DNA from: Chloroflexi bacterium RBG_16_64_43
GTDB taxonomy: Bacteria; Chloroflexota; Anaerolineae; Anaerolineales; RBG-16-64-43
NCBI GenBank assembly: GCA_001796965.1
Contig: MGOA01000071.1
Location: 1 to 8,638, forward strand
DNA: 8,638 nt
Reading direction: 5' to 3'
Below the pieces are notes generated by a model. It was not told the origin of the DNA. It saw nothing but the letters and a program-made list of their open reading frames with translations, and did no database searches. This document shows positions 5,213-8,638 of this stretch, in pieces. The first letter of the stretch is position 1. The number at the start of each line of letters is the position of its first letter. A program made the translations under genes and the position numbers.

Positions 5213-6517
5213 TCATGGTTGCCAGACCGCTTCAGGATTGCCGAGGGATGAACCAGCCCTCCCAGCAACCGCAGCCCACAGACGATCGAGGAAAGCTGCC
5301 ACCAGAAGGATGAGCAGAACATCCAAAGGCAGGCGATAGCGAATGCGGGTAAACACGACGGCGCTTACTAGCGCACCTACAAGGTAGGTAATGGCGATGA
5401 AGCCCTCCAATGGCGACATCCGCATCCGATCCAAGAGGACAAGGCGGGTGAGCGCGAGGCCTAGCAGCGGTCCGTAGGTGGCCAGCATGAGCGCGTCGCG
5501 CAGAGGGCTGCTCTCCGAACTCGTGCGAAGCTCATTGTGGTAATTGAAGAAGTTTAGGACCTTGCGTAAATAGAGATCGACCGCATGCCCCGGGTCGGAG
5601 CGAAGATAGGTCACAGCCTGCGAGAGGTAGTAGGAATTGCGATCGAACTCATCCAGGCCCAAGCGTTCCGCGGCGCTGGTGTAGGCGCTGATGTCAGCAT
5701 TGGGCCCGTTGTTGGGCGTGGTCGCGGGTGAATTGCCAATCAAGAAGTTGATCCCGAAATTGGTGGAGATCGGCACGAAACGATCAAACACTACGTAGTT
5801 GCGGACCGTCCAGAATCCGATGGTGATCGCGCTACAGACCAGGACGAGGAAGGACCTGCGCCATGGGATGTGCCATGCAGTCAAATCGAAGACAAGCAGG
5901 AGGGGGAGAACAAAGGCCAACGTCGGGACCGTGAGCACCCCCCATCCCAACAATACGCCGGCGCCAATGGAGGTCCATGGCGAGGGGTGTCGGGTCCAGT
6001 GCAGTGCCATCCCGCCCAGAAGCAGGGCTGCGGCAACCGTCTGGGGGTAAAACGTTCCTGCCGTGTAGAAGAGAACCGGATAGGCCAGGATGAGCAGGCC
6101 CGCAAATAAGCCGGCTCTTGGCCCGTGGCTGCCACGCAACAGGCTGTACCCGCAAGGGATGGTCAAACCCAACAGGACGAAGTTGAGCATGCGCATGACA
6201 AAAAGCGAGGCGCCCAGGCTTGCCAGGAACCCGAGCAGCAGCGGATAGCCGGGAGGGTGGAAAGCCGTGAGGTGAGTCCCGTCCAGCGTGAAGCCGTGGC
6301 CGCGCGCCAGGTTGGCCGCGTAGTCCAAGTACAACTGCTCATCTGGATAGCGCACACGGTCACCCAGGATGAGACAGTAAGCGACCCCCGCGGTCACCTC
6401 CAACACCGTCAGGGTGACGAGGATGGCCGAAGACCTCCCTGCCACCCAGGTTTCGAGCCTCTCCAGCACTGTTGTCACGCGAAGCGAGCGCTGTGCCGGG
6501 CTGAGATTCGGAGTCAT
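5213..6517 (-). CDS. Membrane glycosyltransferase, GT-C fold (GT39/ArnT/PMT-like)
   Basis: This 434-residue integral membrane protein belongs to the dolichyl-phosphate-mannose mannosyltransferase/ArnT-like group. These enzymes transfer a sugar from a polyprenyl-phosphate donor to an acceptor on the outer face of the membrane. After a first helix (about 30-52) the outer loop holds RYPDEQLYLDYA (56-67), with the acidic pair Asp59-Glu60 in the catalytic-loop position. GHGFTLDGTHLTAFHPPGYPLLLGF (73-97) follows, a signature of this family. About ten hydrophobic segments follow, with a larger outer loop near 270-330 (TNFGINFLIGNSP and after). The start is ATG at 6517, preceded by GGAGGT. The longer frame would use a TTG (6529) that lies inside this ribosome site. 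Acceptor and sugar are unknown. It probably decorates the polymer or adds a residue after flipping. A polymerase-like role is less likely because a Wzy-type gene lies next door. Confidence 0.85.
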   Translation of the reverse strand: MTPNLSPAQRSLRVTTVLERLETWVAGRSSAILVTLTVLEVTAGVAYCLILGDRVRYPDEQLYLDYAANLARGHGFTLDGTHLTAFHPPGYPLLLGFLASLGASLFVMRMLNFVLLGLTIPCGYSLLRGSHGPRAGLFAGLLILAYPVLFYTAGTFYPQTVAAALLLGGMALHWTRHPSPWTSIGAGVLLGWGVLTVPTLAFVLPLLLVFDLTAWHIPWRRSFLVLVCSAITIGFWTVRNYVVFDRFVPISTNFGINFLIGNSPATTPNNGPNADISAYTSAAERLGLDEFDRNSYYLSQAVTYLRSDPGHAVDLYLRKVLNFFNYHNELRTSSESSPLRDALMLATYGPLLGLALTRLVLLDRMRMSPLEGFIAITYLVGALVSAVVFTRIRYRLPLDVLLILLVAAFLDRLWAAVAGRAGSSLGNPEAVWQP

Positions 6518-6521
6518 CTGG

Positions 6522-6527
6522 ACCTCC
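6522..6527 (-). promoter_or_regulatory. Ribosome binding site fixing the GT-C glycosyltransferase start
   Basis: GGAGGT on the minus strand, a near-perfect Shine-Dalgarno match, lies 4 bases before ATG at 6517. It overlaps the TTG at 6529-6527 that would open the longest frame, so that earlier start is ruled out in practice. Confidence 0.75.
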
Positions 6528-6681
6528 AACCACTTGCCCGCTTCACCTGGAGCGGCAAGAAGCCGACGACCCAGCTACGGGACCGGAAGTCCAGCAGGCT
6601 CGGCGATTGGGATTGGCTTGCCATGGCGCGAAACCTGCGGCCCCGCTGATGCCGGATTGAGGGTATACCAGGACTCGACAA
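6528..6681 (-). other. Gap between polymerase/ligase and GT-C glycosyltransferase
   Basis: No supported gene is seen. Just after the ligase stop the minus strand reads TGGTATACC (6670-6662), which has the extended -10 form (TG, one base, TATACC), but no acceptable -35 hexamer lies 16-18 bp upstream. It may be a weak start point for the downstream genes. No intrinsic terminator is visible. Confidence 0.3.
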
Positions 6682-8028
6682 TCAAACCTTCCGGGGAGCA
6701 GAGGTCGTCCGCGAAAAGCCGACCTCCTTCCCCTCCCCCAGGGAACTGAACCCACACAGCAGGGCCATGACCAGTATGAAAAGAACCTGCCACTCGGAGG
6801 TCGTCATCCGACTGTCCAAGAGGCTGGTCACAAACCATGCCAATAGACCAGCCCACAGCGCCGCCAAGATGGGGCGTTGGGTCATCGCCCCGCGCACATA
6901 CGCCCTCCAGCCGAGAAGGACGACGTGACCCATTATGGCCATAAGGATGAGCACACCCGGGAGACCATAGTGCATAAGCATGTACAGGTACGCATTGTGG
7001 GGGTCGGCTCCCGCCTGTGAAAGCTGCAGGGCTGGCCCTGGGTGATACCCTGCGCCAAAGGCGAGAATCCAGGGATCCGATCGGATGTAGTTGAGCACAT
7101 CTTGCCAGAGATTAATGCGGAAGCGCAACGTCTCGAAGAATGCGGCCGATGGTTTCAGCGCGTACCCAAGGCTGCTGGCCAAGACCATCAGTATAGGCAA
7201 TGCCACAAGACCCGCCGCGACGAGACGCCGGGGAAGTGGAACCATGATCAGGCTGAAGGCTGCCAAGGCCATCCCAAGACCAAGGAGCAGTCCACGGTAA
7301 TACGAAAGATAGAGGCTTGCCCCAAAGAACACGACCCCCAACGCCCAGACCCAGCGTTTCCCTTTCTGCATCACGCCGCCGATCGAGATCATCAGGGGCC
7401 AGAAGATGAAGCCGCCGTACATATTTGAGTGTCTGAAGAGCCCAACGGCAACGGTCCCCTCAACCGCCAGGTCCGAACTCAGCCAGCGCTGCTTGGTTGA
7501 GAACTCCGCAAATGGAGGGGGAAATGCGCCTGTTACACCCTGCAAGTCGGCGACGAGCGCGGCCATCACGGCAATCACCAACACGATTGCCAAGCGGCGT
7601 GCGATCTCCTGCTCCGAGGTGGAAAGCAATAGCATAAAAGCCGGCACCGAGAGGAAGAGCCACCTCACCTCGTTTAGGTTGTAGGGCCAGTCGAGCCCAA
7701 CCAGCCATAGCATGGCCGCCCACAACGCAAGTCCCAGGAGGAGCAGGCCCATCCGCTTTGCGGAGACCGGCATCCGTCGTGGGGACAAGCCTCGACCATT
7801 CAGGGCCTCCACACCGATCCAAAGTAGCAGCGCGATTTCAACCAAGCTTATTTCGCGGGGCCACACCTTGAAGACTGAATACTGTACCGTGCTGGCGAGA
7901 ACGACTAACGCGAACAACATGTCAGGTAAGGCAAGATGCCACCGCGGCCTGCGCGCGGCATCCTGGCCAGGCGAAGGGTAGGGCCGAGTATGGGACAGCT
8001 TTCCGTCTTCACCCAACATCAGGCTCAT
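6682..8028 (-). CDS. O-antigen polymerase/ligase family protein (Wzy_C/WaaL-like)
   Basis: This 448-residue polytopic membrane protein fits the O-antigen ligase/polymerase superfamily, which acts on lipid-linked glycans at the outer face of the cytoplasmic membrane. About ten to twelve hydrophobic segments are seen by eye. Family-like sites are GLFRHSNMYGGFIFW (197-211), SYYRGLLLGLG (242-252) with an Arg at 245, RFRINLWQDVLNYIRSDPW (302-320) followed by GAGYHPG, and the outer-loop motif DPHNAYLYMLMHYGLPG (342-358) with the key His at 344. The longest frame would begin at a TTG (8055). I prefer ATG at 8028, which has GGGAG 10 bases upstream. Sequence does not separate a Wzy polymerase from a ligase. 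In a cluster with a Wzx-like flippase and a priming transferase, the polymerase role is the simpler reading. Confidence 0.88.
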   Translation of the reverse strand: MSLMLGEDGKLSHTRPYPSPGQDAARRPRWHLALPDMLFALVVLASTVQYSVFKVWPREISLVEIALLLWIGVEALNGRGLSPRRMPVSAKRMGLLLLGLALWAAMLWLVGLDWPYNLNEVRWLFLSVPAFMLLLSTSEQEIARRLAIVLVIAVMAALVADLQGVTGAFPPPFAEFSTKQRWLSSDLAVEGTVAVGLFRHSNMYGGFIFWPLMISIGGVMQKGKRWVWALGVVFFGASLYLSYYRGLLLGLGMALAAFSLIMVPLPRRLVAAGLVALPILMVLASSLGYALKPSAAFFETLRFRINLWQDVLNYIRSDPWILAFGAGYHPGPALQLSQAGADPHNAYLYMLMHYGLPGVLILMAIMGHVVLLGWRAYVRGAMTQRPILAALWAGLLAWFVTSLLDSRMTTSEWQVLFILVMALLCGFSSLGEGKEVGFSRTTSAPRKV

Positions 8029-8108
8029 GAACTGCGTTCTCCCGAGCGATCTCAAAGCTCGTGCCTTCTAGAGCACCGCGCGGCAGGAGAGGCTTTGCTG
8101 AGATTCCT
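8029..8108 (-). other. 80-base gap before the polymerase/ligase gene
   Basis: The gap holds the probable ribosome site GGGAG (8043-8039) for the ATG at 8028. No convincing promoter pair and no hairpin with U-run are seen, which is consistent with co-transcription from the flavoprotein gene. Confidence 0.4.
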
Positions 8109-8638
8109 TCAATCATCATTCCCGAATGCGACCCGACCTTCAAGGCGCCGCCTGCCGGACAAGGCTGGTGGCAGGACGGACCCAAGTGCCATTCTCATTG
8201 CCATAAGGCCCAGAGAGGGCTGTCCCATAAGCATTCTTAGGATGGACCCCGCCACCCGATCGCGCGGCTGGGTCTCGAGCCAGCGCCGCGTGCGCGGCGC
8301 AAGCCCGCCCAGCAGACGGTCGTAATCGGCATCGACGAAGCGATCCAGCGCCCAACGCATGCCATCGTGGATGAGCAATTCGCGTTGCAATGGCGCGAGG
8401 GCCTGCGCATACCGCCGCCCGCTGATCACCGCCTCCGCCGCCGCGCGCGCACCCAAAAGGCCCGAAACCAACCCGCCAACGGTCGTCACCTTGACATGCG
8501 CCGCAGCATCGCCCACCAGCAACACACGTGCGGTGCTGGAGCGCCGCTCGAGCCGCCGCCACGGCATGTGCAACGGGATCACCGCGCCCTGGTATTCGAG
8601 CGGTGTGTAACCGCGCGCGCGAAGAAACTCATCGAGCA
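8109..8638 (-). CDS. FAD-dependent oxidoreductase, geranylgeranyl-reductase type, C-terminal part
   Basis: The frame is open from the right edge to a TGA at 8109, giving 175 visible residues. The start lies outside the window. It begins LDEFLRARGYTPLEYQGAVIP and soon shows VLLVGDAAAHVKVTTVGG (visible residues 38-55). That is the second FAD-contacting motif (GD) of the p-hydroxybenzoate-hydroxylase fold, in the form seen in geranylgeranyl-reductase-like proteins. The helical C-terminal region (LQRELLIHDGMRWALDRF and after) follows. The N-terminal Rossmann motif (GxGxxG) should lie upstream of the window. Known relatives reduce isoprenoid double bonds, but many members have unknown substrates, so a polyprenol or other lipid substrate here is inference. 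It lies 80 bases before the polymerase/ligase gene on the same strand and may belong to the same transcript. Confidence 0.82.
   Translation of the reverse strand, partial: LDEFLRARGYTPLEYQGAVIPLHMPWRRLERRSSTARVLLVGDAAAHVKVTTVGGLVSGLLGARAAAEAVISGRRYAQALAPLQRELLIHDGMRWALDRFVDADYDRLLGGLAPRTRRWLETQPRDRVAGSILRMLMGQPSLGLMAMRMALGSVLPPALSGRRRLEGRVAFGNDD

Noticed and set aside
6125..6649. Plus-strand open frame of 174 codons opposite the GT-C gene start
   Set aside because: The composition is that of antisense DNA, and it crosses the well-supported start and ribosome site of the minus-strand gene.

Overview
The window is a stretch of GC-rich bacterial chromosome (about 60% GC or more in the genes, about 53% in the first 180 bases). 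It carries part of a lipid-carrier-dependent (Wzx/Wzy-like) surface or exopolysaccharide cluster. Every gene I can support is on the minus strand, so the cluster reads from right to left. The sequence alone does not allow a phylum call. The high GC, the long reading frames on both strands and the gene types fit many environmental bacteria.

Layout in transcription order. (1) 8638-8109: C-terminal part of a FAD-dependent oxidoreductase of the geranylgeranyl-reductase type, cut by the right edge. (2) 8028-6682: Wzy/WaaL-type O-antigen polymerase or ligase. (3) 6517-5213: membrane GT-C (GT39/ArnT-like) glycosyltransferase. (4) 5073-3754: Wzx-like flippase. (5) 3631-2597: DUF362 protein. (6) 2595-1792: WecG/TagA/CpsF glycosyltransferase, starting one base after the DUF362 stop. 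(7) 1698-287: polyprenyl-phosphate glycosylphosphotransferase (priming enzyme), broken into two frames by a one-base shift near 830. Gene spacing in this order is 80, 164, 139, 122, 1 and 93 bases.

How the genes fit together (family knowledge plus inference): the priming transferase puts the first sugar-phosphate on undecaprenyl phosphate. The WecG/TagA enzyme adds a sugar on the cytoplasmic face, Wzx flips the unit, and Wzy/WaaL polymerises or ligates it outside. The GT-C enzyme may decorate it outside from a lipid-linked sugar. DUF362 and the flavoprotein have no assigned step. They are the least explained parts and the best leads here.

Regulation: two sigma70-like promoters are visible on the minus strand. 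One lies directly upstream of the priming transferase (-35 TTGCGA, 17 bp, -10 TATACT). The other is at the left edge (-35 TTGACA, 16 bp, -10 TAGAAT) and points out of the window, with a 9-bp direct repeat just downstream. Shine-Dalgarno positions support shorter starts than the longest open frames for four genes (6517, 3631, 2595, 8028).
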